A DNA stretch of 64,000 nt. It comes from Cycas panzhihuaensis. Taxonomy: Eukaryota > Cycadophyta. A program made the translations under genes and the position numbers. Shown one piece after another: positions 1-11,846 of the stretch (positions are counted from its first letter, which is position 1; every line of letters starts with the position of its first letter). Below the pieces are notes generated by a model. That model saw only the letters and a program-made list of their open reading frames with translations. It was not told where the DNA came from and made no database searches. The stretch spans positions 105,593,741-105,657,740 of the forward strand of contig CM041465.1 in the NCBI GenBank assembly GCA_023213395.1. The letters are read 5' to 3'.

Positions 1-722
1 GGAACGTAGAAGGAAGCACCAATGTGCTGGGCTGGAAGATGCGTGGGAGCGGATCCCACATGACTAGTGGTTGGAAAGCTAGTAGGTCCAATAGGCCTAC
101 TAGGGACGATATGTGCCACATTAGGGGATGGCACATTGGTTTGATTAGGAGCGGGTATGCTAACCCTCAATTGAAGAAAAGGCACACCACGAGAAGATCC
201 TAAGGCATTAGGACCTTGATGAGGGACGGAAGGTGCCACGCATGCCCCCACTGCAGGGAACGAGTGGGACGTACGTGTAGGCACGAAGGGATTTGTGGTT
301 ATAGGAAGGGCGGATGAGGATGAGGCATGAGGTGGGGGAGCGGAAGAGGAAGAGGCCCCTCCACGAAGAACATCCTCAAACCACCTAGGACGGTTGCAAG
401 CATGTTGCGCAAAGAACACTCATTGAAAGCTTCAACTACGTCGACAGGAGGAGTCCCAACACACTCGTAAGAGGTGATCAGAACCTCAAACAAGGTAGGA
501 TCCTCAGAACGTTCCTCATAAGAATTGCCAACTACGTGGCAACCCTCAAGAGGAACGAGTCCTTCTCGACGTGGGTAGAAGGATGAGCATCGAAAGAAAG
601 GGATTGGTCGTTTGATAATAAAGGGGTCGTCACCCTCTTGGGTGGACCCGGAATAACAAGAGGAAAGGCATGGGTTTCCATGGTCAAGTGTGGTAAGTCC
701 AATCGGAAGAGTATCCCTCCAT
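1..722 (-). pseudogene. Gag N-terminus of Tat element G, broken and truncated by window
   Basis: The start codon is at 722-720 and gives MEGYSSDWTYHT, matching the gag starts of A (MEGYPSD) and B (MEGYLSDWAYHT). A stop and a frameshift follow. The homologous frame then continues with the landmarks EGDD, YEERSEDPT, TSYECVGTPP and DVVEAFNE, which align with EGDD, YEERPEESPT, TSYGYEDTPP and DVVEAISE in A. Gag is the capsid precursor that packages the RNA into cytoplasmic particles. Only the divergent N-terminal arm is in the window; the capsid core and Cys-His motif would lie to the left. The copy is non-functional as it stands. Confidence 0.75.
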
Positions 723-970
723 AGTCTGATCAGAATCCGACGAGGCAAGAAGGCGATACTCGGGGTCCTCTAACAAAGGAGGTAGACCGCCCAAACGACG
801 AGAGAAACGCCGCATGCAAGGTCAACCCAAGAATGTTAGCAAAGGAGAAAAAGCGGTAAAACACACGTGTTGGGGGGTGCCCAACGTGGAAATCGAGATA
901 AGTATGGAAAGGATCACACAAGAGTAGCAAAACCAACCGAAGAGAGCGAAACTAGCTCCCTTACTGGCAG

Positions 971-988
971 TCCTTAGTATGGTCGCCA
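971..988 (-). other. Primer binding site of element G
   Basis: On the minus strand this reads TGGCGACCATACTAAGGA, one base inside the LTR end. A and B have TGGCGACCATACTGGGGA at the same place. It is the tRNA-primed start of minus-strand DNA synthesis. The TGGCGAC start resembles the primer sites of plant Ogre/Tat elements; the matching tRNA cannot be confirmed here. Confidence 0.8.
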
Positions 989-989
989 G

Positions 990-3532
990 TGGACGCGCTG
1001 CTACGGGATAACTACCTAACTGATAGGTGCAAGAGAGGGTGAGTGGAGGAATGATGGAAGGTGGGACCTAAAAGGTGGGTAACTACCACGCAGAGCGCCC
1101 CGTGCACCGAAGCGCGAGTTCAGGATCTGCAATGGAGTATGGCTACTATCGGGTGACCCTTCACCACTTCGAGTAAGGGGTGAAGGTGCGTAGGGCAAAC
1201 CTGAGTTAACCTGGGAATAGGACCCTCCCACCCTTGGGTGGCCAGAAGGGGGGAAGAGAAGGCCTAATGGAGACAGGCCAAGAGCAATCCTGCACAACCT
1301 AACCTGATACACGAGTGATGTTGGAAGCAAGGCACTCGTGTGGTCAAAGGGCGAAGAGGAAAGGTAGGGGAGAGAAGGACTCCTACAATCTTCCCTACGA
1401 ATGATAAAGATGCATGAAACAAGATAAAAGAATCGCAAGCAAGTACCGAACCAATTTTCCCTTTTAATCCTTCAATGTACTAATTACTACGAAAGAAATA
1501 AAAGAAAAAAAGAAGGGGTAGCAGAGGGGAACGAATGTGCACCTGGAGCAAAGGCGTGCGAGATGAAGTAACCTTCCCGAGGGGCGTCTAACCACTCCGC
1601 ACGACGTACTGGATGCGAGGTATTGCGATGGACGAAGAGGGGGGCTTCCTTACCTTCCCCGGAAAATCAAATGCAAAACCAAGAAAGAAAAGAAGCACCA
1701 ACTAAGGAAATGAAATAGCATGAAAACATAACACATATGAAGGTGCTTACTGGGTAGCTAGGCCCACGCGATGCGCCCACGCTCCCAAGTACCGCAGCAA
1801 CAATGGGTCTCTTTCTCTCCCGACTAAGAGCACTAACATGTAACACAAAAACTCTAACAATATATGGCTAAATAGCACAAACGAATTTGAATATACATGC
1901 TAGTACTAATCCGACAATCAAAGTATCAAAAGAAAGTGACCAAAGTGAAAGTAAATGACTGGGTAAGCCTCGGAGTGGCCTACCTCCCGCAAGTGATGCC
2001 CAAACCTCCCCCCAAGAGCCACGAGGTAGTGAGGGGAAAGTCAAGAACAAGAGCTGGAAAATGGCAGCAAAAAGGGGCAAAGAAAGGCCCAAGGGAACCC
2101 ACGGCGAACCGGGATGCTATGAGGAGCAAACCGGGTAACCCGAGGAAGAAAGGTGAAGCGAGGAACCAGCGGTTGGGACTTATGTGTGATGCCCAGACCC
2201 AAGCAAAGGCCCCAAATCAGCCGCAACATGTGACAAATACCGGTTTGGGCAACCAAGGGAGCTTCAAACCCTTGTTTGCAAGCCAAAGGCAAAGACGGGC
2301 GAGAGGGAGGTTTTGGGGGCTAAGAGCCGCCTAGGAGCGTGGAAGGTGGTACTAATCCACCCAGCCTCCTCTCAAAACCTATGCAACCCTCCACACCGCC
2401 TTGGACAAAGAACGAGTAAGAAGCACAGGAGAGTGGTATAATGACCCAAAAGGAGGACAACCAACCCTCAAGCAACAAGTAAGAGCAAACGAAATAAGCA
2501 TGAAAATCACAAGGAAAACAAGCATAAACAAGGAATACCGGAGAGAAGAGGCAAGGGATTTGCCTCACCAAAGGGCAAGCAGAAGGGACCGATAAATCAC
2601 CCAGATCTGGCAGAGCAGTTTGGGGCCTGCTACGGAGGTGTGACGGAAACACTGCACTTGGGGCGCTTATGGACCGCCTGGTGAAGACCTACTGGACACC
2701 ACTTCAAAGGAGCCCTCCAAGGCGTTTGAGGAGCGGGAGAATGTCTCACCACGCCCAAAGGAGAGTTGGGTGTCAGATGAAGGGTGCAGTCCGATTGATG
2801 CAAAGAAAGCAGAGAGAAGTGAGCAGAGAGTGTTTCCTTGAGAGCAATTCCAAAAGTGAGCAAAAGATCCTTGAAAATGAGCCAAAAGGGCTTAAGTACT
2901 CAAGAAAACCCTAAAGCGTGTGATTAGGGCACACCGAAGAGGAATAAAGCGAGCCACGTGGCGCTTCGCAATAAATGCGAAATTACCACGGATTTTTAAA
3001 ACAATCCGAGACAGTCGTCACGGAATATTCACAGATCATGAATATTCCGGCAGACTGCGAAAAATCTAGCCAGACACGCCTAGGGCTGAAAATGGGGCCC
3101 GCCAACCAGTCCAGGTTGGGGGCAGACGACCGAAAAGGCTAACATAATGCTAAAACACCTACTCTAAGTAAACAAGCCAACAAACGGGTCCAAAGGAGCA
3201 AAAATAGGGCTCGAGTGGGGTGGCAAGTTGACCAAACGATGATGAGTCATCACACCAGGTGAGGTGGCGCAAACCTAGTGGATCCTGGAGTGAGGAGGGC
3301 GATGCGGAAGTAATGCACGGTCACTGTGGTGCCACACTCGCTGGGAGTGTGCCCCTGCTATAGTCGTCATAGGCTAAAATAAGTGTGGACGACTACAAGG
3401 TCGCCCACAAAGTCATACACATGCAGATACGCAAGCAAACATCCAGTAAAAGAAAGTGATGATAATGCAAGAGACATACCTGCACTTACCTTAGTCGGTG
3501 ATTCCGTATCCATTCCCGGAAGCCGGGAAATA
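990..3532 (-). repeat. 5' LTR of element G (about 2.54 kb)
   Basis: The inner end (TGGACGCGCTGCTACGGG on the plus strand) corresponds to TGAAACGCTCGCTACGG in B. The outer end is TTCCCGG-AAG-CCGGGAA followed by TA where the family has CA, so the terminal dinucleotide has probably mutated. The length matches the LTRs of A (2589 and 2604 bp) and B (2561 and 2710 bp). Open frames inside it look like chance frames. Confidence 0.8.
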
Positions 3533-5638
3533 GCATCTACTTACATTAAGACTTGTATGTTTGCTTTAATTATTTGATTTATGTATAGTTCAAGTCTTTG
3601 TTGATTTTACACAATCTAAATTTTCATATTAGCTTGCATTTTAGATGTGATATTATTTGATTCATAAGGTTAGATCCTACTCTCTTGATAAGGGGATTAT
3701 TGATCATCTAAGACTTCACATCCTTGGTGTACAAGCTCATCCTTTCTTGAAAATAAATATTTTTTATTATAATGGGTTTCTTAATTGACTAGAACTTGAT
3801 ATCCTTATCATACAAACTCCCCATCCTTTGAGATTATTTCTTACCATGTTCTAAACTCTAAAGGTGATGGTCTCCTACCACACTTTGGATTGAGAGTAGA
3901 TACTCTCTTCTTCTTTATCCTTTGAGCATAAGACTTAATAGAATCAAACACATTCATTCCTAATCCATCCATCTTCATGGGTGGATTATCATTAGGTAAG
4001 AGAATCCTCAGTAGTTAACCCTAATAGGGTCATTAATCTAGGCTCCAAAATCTTCTCAATATTCTCACTTGTAAATCCTTTTAATCTATAGTTTATGTGA
4101 TGTAGTTCTCTCTTTTATAGTTGGGTAGGGATCTAGCTTAGATTACTCCTCTATGAGGGCTTGGGTGATTAGTTGATAGGGAGCTCAGGATGTCTTCTTT
4201 TGAGGTAATAACCCTAATGGTATTCCTATTCATTAGGAGTCTTTTGCTTGTTTACTTATCTCCTTAAGGGGATGTAGTTAGAGATCATTTATTTACTTGA
4301 GTTTCCCTTGTTCTTTTTTGCTTTGATTATTGATTAATTAGTACATAATTAATAGGTGACTAGATTTCCTTCTTTAACACACATATAGAAAGACATATCT
4401 CTTCTATTTGGAAGAGAGTTGAGGATCTATTAAGACTTGTCACATTAGATTCATTTGTGAAGATCACTTCTCCTCCCATTTTAGGTTTTAAGGGTGACCC
4501 ACCTTAACTGGAATTAAGTTATTAACCTATTCTATGCAAAATATAGCAGTACTATTATCTACTTGATTACATTATGATGAAAAATGTTTGGATAAGAATT
4601 TAAATCATTCAAAAATAAATAAAAAATGATTCAAAATAAAAGGGTAGATATACTAATTCTATGAAAATTTGGTAGTATCTACCTTGCCCTATAGGCAATT
4701 TCAAATGGTGAGAAAGAAAAGGAAGGCTCCAAATCAACTCACTCCTTCACAACCTATAAGGTAGAGGAAAATTATAGATGCCATCCTCTACCTATATGTT
4801 AGTTATGAAGCAAAGTATAATATCTATGAAATTTAAAAGAAAAGAAAACAAATCTATCTTTACTTATTATTTCAAGAAAATTCAAATATAGTGAGAGCCT
4901 TAGATATGGCATATCACCATGTCATATAAGCCTCAAATGATAAAATAAACACTCTAACACATTGTTAAGAAACTTTAGGGATGAAAACAGATAGTATATG
5001 GGGTCAAACAAAGCAAAAATGAAACAAGTAAAGTATGAAACCAAGAAGAGATCATGTTAGAATTATAACAAGTGGTTGTAAGTGTGTATCCTATGTGGGA
5101 TAATCATCAAAGAAGTTTGATCACCAACACATGGATTCTACCTCCAAAATTTTAAGCTTGCCCCATCCCTCAACTAACATCTCTTCACTCCAAAGGGGCT
5201 CTCTTGAATATGAAATCAAATGATTAACAAAGGGAGAAATCCTAGAAATAATTTAATGACACTTTGTTACATCAAAACTTCTCCCTTATTCCAACAGAAA
5301 GAGGGGTGATTTATAAGAGTGGAAGGAAGGAATTGACACCCAAAGGTTTAGGAAAACCATGAGAAAATCCATGGTATTAGGCCATGGATTTAAAGAGAAT
5401 AAAGGAATTTAATACAATTCCAATGGAAAAACAAGGTTCATAGTTTCATTATAAACCATGGAAAAAATAACATAGTTTTGATCTAATAGAGGGAGTTAGG
5501 TGAGGGGGATTGGGGGAATAAGAGGTGAAGTATTAATTCCTTATCCCCACACACAAAGCCTATCATAAATTTTTATGAGAAAAAAATAGGAGAAAGTGTA
5601 ATAAATATGAGTAGACTAGTTGCTTACAATTCTATAAT
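3533..5638. other. AT-rich intergenic DNA, no recognised gene
   Basis: Base composition changes sharply from the GC-richer LTR of element G to AT-rich DNA. I found no open frame with recognisable domains. The stretch is probably old, decayed repeats. Confidence 0.6.
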
Positions 5639-5880
5639 TAGGTATCACACCTTATTTTTATTTTTAGAATGGCATTTAATGCCCTGTTATAAATCAAAAG
5701 TAGGCATCACACCCTATAGTCATTTTTATAATGGGACATCACATCTCTTTATGAATTTGGTAGTAGGATGTGATGTCTAATTTCAAAGAATAGAATGTCT
5801 CATTTCAAGATTCATAATAAGACATGATGTACTATTATGATTTTATAATAACACTTCATGTTCAACTCTAAATTCTACAA
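5639..5880. repeat. Degenerate tandem repeat, about eight copies of about 30 bp
   Basis: Units begin TAGGTATCACAC, TGGCATTTAATG, TAGGCATCACAC, TGGGACATCACA, TAGGATGTGATG, TAGAATGTCTCA, TAAGACATGATG and TAACACTTCATG, and most end in an A-rich ATAA or AGAA. The eight units span 242 bp. Several units carry a partly palindromic ACATGATGT core. The surrounding DNA is not recognisably coding. Confidence 0.6.
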
Positions 5881-6172
5881 TAGGACAAAACTCATGAAGA
5901 TGTTAGTGAAAGATTTCAAAAATTAAAACAATCAAGCAAAATACCAAAAGAAGAAAATGATGAAATTTATTAATTAAAGGGGGCAAAAAGATGCTAAAGG
6001 TACCTTAGAAGTGCTAGAGGGTCAGTTTCTAATAAATAAAGCTTAGGTAGATGATTTTATTATGCTATTGATGGGCATCTATCCTCATTAACCAAGTTAC
6101 TCATGTACCTGTTATTAAATAATAAGCAAACATTAGTAACATATATATAAAAGCTTAAAATAAATTAATATA

Positions 6173-6506
6173 TGTTGGGGTTAATGTTTACCACCCCACT
6201 CCCACTATGAGTGCACACATGTGAAGGTAAGTAAGGTAAGGTTAAAGTTACTTTAGTTAAGCATTATTTTATTATATTTTGAATTTTAGAGGTTGAGGAG
6301 GTTTCCCTCCTCCCTCAAACTATATCTTACTGGGGTGACAAACCCTGGTGTCTTTTGACACCATCTTCTTTTGGAAAGTTGTATGTGTTCTCTACAATGG
6401 ATTGATTGTAATACTTTGTTTATGCTCTTTTAATATAATGGCTTGATTATTTGATATATGCTCTTCTCTGTCTCCATTTTACAGACCTTCATTTGGTATC
6501 AAAGCT
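6173..6506 (+). repeat. Orphan copia-type LTR with primer site
   Basis: The segment starts TGTTGGGG and ends CTTCA at 6491. After a TT spacer comes TGGTATCAAAGCT (6494-6506), one change from the initiator-Met primer site TGGTATCAGAGC. This is the layout of a plant copia 5' LTR of about 319 bp. No matching 3' LTR was found, and the DNA downstream (6507-7340) has no recognisable gag. Confidence 0.65.
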
Positions 6507-7352
6507 TAGATTGCTAGCCTGTTGCATCTTCATTTTGCCCATTGAAGTCCTTTTTTGAGAAGTAAGAAGATCCATTAGCTTCTAAAGTAGCTACTCATGA
6601 CAAGCCAAATATTAGTTCTATTTATTTCCTACAAAGCTTATTAGCAATTTCTTATACTATTTTTCATTAAAAAAAATTTGATTATTTCTAATTTATATCT
6701 ATAAAATAACCCATATTTTCATAGATCTATGTAGGATCACAGTTATAATCAGTAAAATATCTAAGATCTCATCACTTTATGAAGTTTTTATTAACAAATT
6801 TTATATATTTTGTTAAATATTTAGCCATTTTTCATGTATTTGGTCTATTTATTCAATATTTTTCTAGATTTGTGCAATAATTACTACATATTCAGCCTAA
6901 CAAGTTTCTTGGAGAAGTTATACTACAAGTTTTTTTCCAAGTTTTGGCAAGCTACAATTGATTTATAGCACATCTATGGCTATATTGGTTTGATTATATA
7001 TTATATTAAATTCAAACTTTACATTTTCTAAAGTATATTTCATTTGATTTTCTCAATTTATATTTTATTTTTTAAGATTAAGTTTTTGGGTGACTTTATA
7101 CCCTCAATTCGACAAGCTTGTGTAGTAGATCCAGTGCTTGAAACTCTTGTAAGTGACCACTCATTGTGATCCTTTCTCAGGTGGTGAGAGTATAAATATA
7201 TAGTGATAATCACCTTATGAGTAGCTTATCACATACAATAAGCCTTTGCATCATTCAATAATGGTATAGCAACGATATATGTGCATCTCACATATCTCAA
7301 AATAGGTGAATGGTGGGAAGTACATGTGTACATCATATATATATATTAAACA

Positions 7353-7577
7353 TTATATTTTAACATCTAATGCACAAAAACTTAAGGCTAAAGCCTCATT
7401 ATCTTTTCTCATATTTTCTTTAAAATTGAGTTTATCTTCTAAGTAACCATCCTTTATAAACTTCCAAAGATCATTTGCAATAAAATATGATTTTATTACT
7501 TTACTCCAAAGTTGAAAATCAATTCCATCAAATATAGTAAAACTTATATCACCAAGATTTATTGCCATTGTAAACAC
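7353..7577 (-). pseudogene. Copia gag N-terminal fragment (F)
   Basis: The 74-residue frame contains FTIFDGIDFQLWSKVIKSYF, then ANDLWKFIKDGY and DNEALALSFCALD. This is the pattern of the N-terminus of plant copia Gag (F-x-G-x-N/D-F-x-x-W, then L-W-x-x-I-x-x-G-Y, then K-x-x-x-A-L). Only the first part of gag is present, with no zinc knuckle, protease or pol nearby on this strand. Two minus-strand primer sites lie upstream at 8014-8026 and 8518-8530, and the fragment may belong to the nearer one. It is a decayed remnant. Confidence 0.65.
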
Positions 7578-8013
7578 TTTAATACATAATCTAAAAGGTA
7601 TATGGACTTAATGATCAAATAGGGTTCCTTTTAACCTCAAATGAAAAATAACTTTTAAAATGTAATAAAATTCCTTTCACATGAACTTTCAAATAGACAC
7701 CAATATAGATTCCTTCTTAATAAATAAGGAGGGTAACTTGACAATGAGATGAAAAGTATATCTCTTTTAAATAAAATAATGTAAGATAAATGTTCTTCTT
7801 TTGAAATGAAACAATATAAAACCAATAATCTTTTCAAAATAATATAAGTAAACCTTAAAATAGTTTAAACTGAAAGGAAAATAAAGGCCTATAAATAAGC
7901 TTATAATTATGCAATAGAATGCACCTTATTTGATCTTTTAAGTGCAATGAAGATGGCCTTAAATCAACTTTAAGAATGCTTTACCAATAACAAATAAAGA
8001 ATTTAATGAACTT

Positions 8014-8262
8014 AGCCATAATACCAAATGAAGAATCGAATGAGGACAGAGTGGAGCAGGTAAAATCGTTTTAGTGCATATCAATGCAAATCCAAATCCA
8101 TATTAAAGAACATGATTTCAATCCATATTGAAGAGTAAGCATAATTTCCTTGATTTGAGTGGTGGTAAAGTTTCAAATACAAGCTTGTTAGTTGGGGTGC
8201 CTCCTCCTCTGTGCTCAAACTCCAAAGTATAGCTAGGTAAGAAGAAAGGTGACATCGATACA
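8014..8262 (-). repeat. Copia LTR end with primer site, minus strand, copy 1
   Basis: On the minus strand the LTR ends CTTCA, then TT, then TGGTATTATGGCT (8026-8014), a degenerate initiator-Met primer site. The adjacent 200 bp resemble the LTR end at 8533 onward, sharing AATGAGGA and the repeated words CCATATT and ATATCAAT. The right boundary is uncertain. Confidence 0.45.
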
Positions 8263-8517
8263 AAATACAAAATATATAAAATAATTATAATAATTGCAAG
8301 TCAAGATGTGATGAGTGCATAGCCACAAAACAACCATATGCAACTATTGAGATGTACTTTCATCACCTACAGTTACAAGAGTGGATCTGAGACAAATATG
8401 AAATCAATTAAACAGACAGCAGTAGTAACAATAAGCCTTTTCAAAAGATAATAGTCTCTACTAAGTTAGATTCAAGTTTAAAAGAATGAAAAAGAGTTGA
8501 GTGTATGCAAAGGATCT

Positions 8518-8800
8518 AGCTCTGATACCAAATAAAAAATGAGGAGGATAGCCAGGAGTAGTTTAATCCATATCAATCCATATTTAAATGCATATTGAAT
8601 AATATTATTTCAGTCCATATTTGCAGAGTAATAAATTTATAATATGAGATGGTATTGAAAAATATCAGGGGTTTTGAGCCCCATAAATTTATATTCAGGA
8701 CGTAGGCGAGAGCCTGCCTTAACCTCCAAATTTAAAATATAATAAAATAATAAAGCATAAAGTAAAATAATAATAAACTTAAAAGAAAATAACATTTACC
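8518..8800 (-). repeat. Copia LTR end with primer site, minus strand, copy 2
   Basis: TGGTATCAGAGCT on the minus strand (8530-8518) is an exact initiator-Met primer site. A two-base spacer precedes it and the LTR-like sequence starts at 8533, the same spacing as in copy 1. The two ends are related, so at least two insertions of one family were here. The outer boundary is not resolved. Confidence 0.5.
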
Positions 8801-8872
8801 TTTGTAATGATGGCTAGTACAACTCACATGATTCTAATGAGGTAATGAATATTAATCCCAGTAGATTTGGTG

Positions 8873-10372
8873 GATTTGCTTAACGTTGGAAAACCTATTG
8901 ATAATAAACAGATCTTTAAGAATAAGTTTCTAATAAATGGTATTATGAAAAAGTACAAAGCTTACTTGGTAGTAAAGGGTTATTCCTAGGTCAATGGAAT
9001 AGATTTAAGTGAGGTACTTTCTCTTATTACAAAGGTAACTTAAATTAGATTTTTTTTTTTGTTATAGTAGTTGTCAGTGATCTTGAGGTAGATCACATGG
9101 ATATAAAGGTTGTGTTTCTTCATGGTGACCTTGAGGAAGAAATTTATATGTTGTGGCCTAAAGGTTTTGAAGTTATAGAGAAGGAGAATATGGTATAAGT
9201 TAAATAAGTCATTATATATATTGAAATAGTCACTGAGGATGTGGTATTAAAAGTTTGATTCACATGTATTAGTGGATGGATTTATGCATAGCAAAGTAAA
9301 TCATTGTGTCTATTATAAATAAATTGATGATTACTTTGCTATTTTAGATTTATATACTAATGATATACTTTTAGTTGGTAATAATAAAGAAATAAACTAA
9401 CTTGTAAAAGGCTAATTAACATCCCATTTTGAGATGAAAGACCTCAGTGTTATACATTTTATTTTAGGTATTAAAGTTAAAAGGGATAGGAGAAATAGGA
9501 AGATTTGGCTTAGCTATAGGTGGTACATTGAGATGATATTGTAATAGTTCAGTTTATAGAACAATAAACCAATTAATGTTCCTATTCTTGTTGGTTTAAA
9601 ATTATCAGTTGAACAATGCCTAAAGACTCACTAAGAAGTTAAATACAACATTTATCCTTTATGTTAGTATAGTTGGTAATTTGATGTATGCAATGGTTTG
9701 CACTCAACCCAACATTGCCTATGTCATAGGAATAGTTAGTAAGTACGTGTCAAACCAAGGCAGGGACTATTAGGTGGTTGTGAAAAGGATTTTTAGGTAT
9801 CTATAGGGTATATTAAACTATGAAATTTTCTACCAAGGAGATCCCATAAAGAGTAGAATATTGAACCTTAAAGGATTTATTAATGTTAATTAGGCTAGAG
9901 ATCTTGATAATAGAAGACCTATAGGAGGGTATATTTTTACCTCTTGCGGTGGCACAATAAATTAGATGAGAAAAATATAGCAAGTTGTGGTACTTTTTAG
10001 CATAGAAGTAAAGTATATGGTAGTTACTCATATGTGCAAAGAACTGATTTAGTTACAGAGATAATGCACAAATATCAACTTCAAGCAAGATGATATGAGG
10101 ATAGATTGTGATAGTCAAAGTGTAATCTACCTAGCGAAGAACCCCATATTTCATGTGTGATCAAAGCATATTGATGTATAGTTCCATTTTGTAAGAGAAA
10201 TAATTCAATACCATAACGTATACTTAAAAAAGATTACTACACAGAAGAATATTGTAGACTCACTGGCTAAGATTATTAACATAAAAAAATTTAGATCGTG
10301 TGGAAAGGCAATAGGTGTTTATAATTTTAGCATTCAGTAATTACATATACAAGTTTCTTATAGAGTGTTCAA
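8873..10372 (+). pseudogene. Copia reverse transcriptase-RNase H remnant (E)
   Basis: Translation in shifting frames gives ordered copia landmarks. These are KQIFKNKF and KKYKAYLVVKGYS (RT start), MDIKVVFLHGDLEEEIYM (the copia D-V-K-T-A-F-L-H-G motif, here with V-V), MKDLSVIHFILGIKV, SKYVSNQGR, IEVKYMVVTHMCKELI and DSQSVIYLAKNPIF (RNase H). Many stops and frameshifts are present. Gag, protease and integrase are not found upstream; the sequence begins abruptly near 8870 next to an unrelated LTR end, so the 5' half was lost or replaced. A 3' LTR start follows at 10385. Confidence 0.8.
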
Positions 10373-10384
10373 CAAGTGGGAGAT
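10373..10384 (+). other. Polypurine tract of copia remnant E
   Basis: CAAGTGGGAGAT directly precedes TATTGG, the expected copia LTR start TGTTGG with changes. This is the usual plant copia polypurine tract that primes plus-strand DNA. Confidence 0.65.
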
Positions 10385-10914
10385 TATTGGATGTGTTGAA
10401 TACTTTATAAGTATTACATAGGTATAAGTGTTACACTCGAGCCCCTTTGTGGGGTCTAACAACCTATGGTAGGACCCTTGGTTAGGGGGTTTGGCAAGGG
10501 TTTAAGGGTGAGGGCCCTCAAGAAAAAATTTTAGAAGTCTTATAAGGGTCTTTTTCGACCTATGGTTTATTCTCATTATATTATAAAACCACAAGGTAGT
10601 ATCTTATAAATTTATATCTATATATTCTTATGTGACGACATACGTAAGAAGGTTGGATGAGTCTCTAATGAGTCAATGAGAAGAGAGTTAGAGTTTTCAT
10701 CTTTGTAATTTTTTAGTTGTTACTAAAATTAGTAAAATGTCTATGCTTAAACCAAAATTTCTTGGTGTTCTTTATTGCATGTTTGAATTATTTATGTTAT
10801 TTACTCTTTGCATGGTTTAAAGTTTTGTTAATGAATTACTTCTATAGTTACATTTTCTCTCAATACCTCATACCAAAATGATTTATATACTATCTTTAAA
10901 TAGATCACAAATAT
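10385..10914 (+). repeat. Probable 3' LTR of copia remnant E plus flank
   Basis: The sequence follows a good polypurine tract and runs up to the TSD of element D (AATAT, 10910-10914). The right end of the LTR was not fixed because no 5' partner is in the window. D inserted either in or beside this LTR. Confidence 0.45.
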
Positions 10915-11116
10915 TGTTAGAATATAATGTTTTATCCTAAGAACATTAGAGAAAGGGGGCAATGTATTTAAAACCCTCATTATATTTAGTTCTTATGTTT
11001 AATGTTATAATTGTGTAATAGTTACAAGTCTGTTATATATAAAGGAGGTTTCTCTCCATCAATAAAATATGTCTAATTCCATTCTTCCTCACAGTTGAGG
11101 GTTTGATTTTTCTACA
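10915..11116 (+). repeat. 5' LTR of element D
   Basis: It begins TGTTAGAATATAATG and ends TTTTTCTACA, and the primer site starts at the next base. A TATATAAA-like box lies near its middle (about 11035). Every difference I counted from the 3' LTR is a transition. Confidence 0.92.
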
Positions 11117-11129
11117 TGGTATCAGAGGA
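11117..11129 (+). other. Primer binding site of element D
   Basis: TGGTATCAGAGGA, complementary to the 3' end of plant initiator-Met tRNA apart from the last bases, directly abuts the LTR. Confidence 0.88.
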
Positions 11130-11846
11130 GGGAAATTTACCCGATTGAAGAGAAATAATCAAAGGGTTGTTGAAAAAAATTATAATACTCAAAGGCAAAG
11201 ATAGATTCAAAGAACTAAAGATAAAGATTGAAGTCTATAAGGTCAAAAGATTATAGAAATTCCACTGTATGGAACCGTACAGACTTGTACGGATAGATTT
11301 TTGAAGGTTGTTAGAACTCAACAAAAGTTAGCTAGATTAAAGATCTCATCAAGGGTGTCACTTTCTTTAACTATGATGAATTGATCCTAAGTCGTTTTGA
11401 GGTTGTTTTTCCCCTCTGAGTAATTTGCATGAATTTAGAGCTTTTAGAGTAGATTTCCTTTGAATTTCATCAAATTGCTAGGTAATACCTATTCCAAACT
11501 CATTGTCTATGCCATATAAAGAGATTAAGTCTAATTTTAAAGGAGTTTTTCTCAAATTTAAAGTTTTCTTAGTATTTCTTCAAAAAACCCTAGCTGCCAG
11601 TTTTGACCTTTCAGGCTACTTTTCTCCCAAACTAAAAATTACCTTAAAAATCTAACTACAGATCTAAACTCAACTTGAAATTCTCTTTGATTTGACATAC
11701 TCATCTCTCAAATCCATACACTTTAATTTTTAAATAAAAATCTGTACAATTATATGGTCTGGTATTAATTACAGGCTGTAAAACCTTTGATATTTATTCT
11801 TTTGACTCTATTAATCTTCTTAAATCTACCCTCAACTTAGTTCACC

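Larger units (their letters stand above)
1..3532 (-). mobile_element. Tat-like Ty3/gypsy element G, 5' end only (window edge)
   Basis: Reading on the minus strand, a long LTR (3532 to 990) is followed by a primer site and a gag start that runs off the left edge. The gag, primer site and LTR all align by eye with the corresponding parts of elements A and B in this window, so this is a third copy of the same Tat-like family, more diverged from A and B than they are from each other. The body and 3' LTR lie outside the window, so no target-site duplication can be paired. Confidence 0.85.

Noticed and set aside
2041-2652. Overlapping frames of 64-145 codons in element G.
   Set aside because: They lie within the LTR and share nothing with known proteins or with each other.
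5639-5880. CRISPR-like array of 30-bp repeats.
   Set aside because: Units are contiguous without spacers, strongly diverged, and in plant DNA.
11117-11129. tRNA-like 3' end sequences at the primer sites.
   Set aside because: They are short complements to tRNA ends adjoining LTRs, with no tRNA body, so they are primer sites and not tRNA genes.
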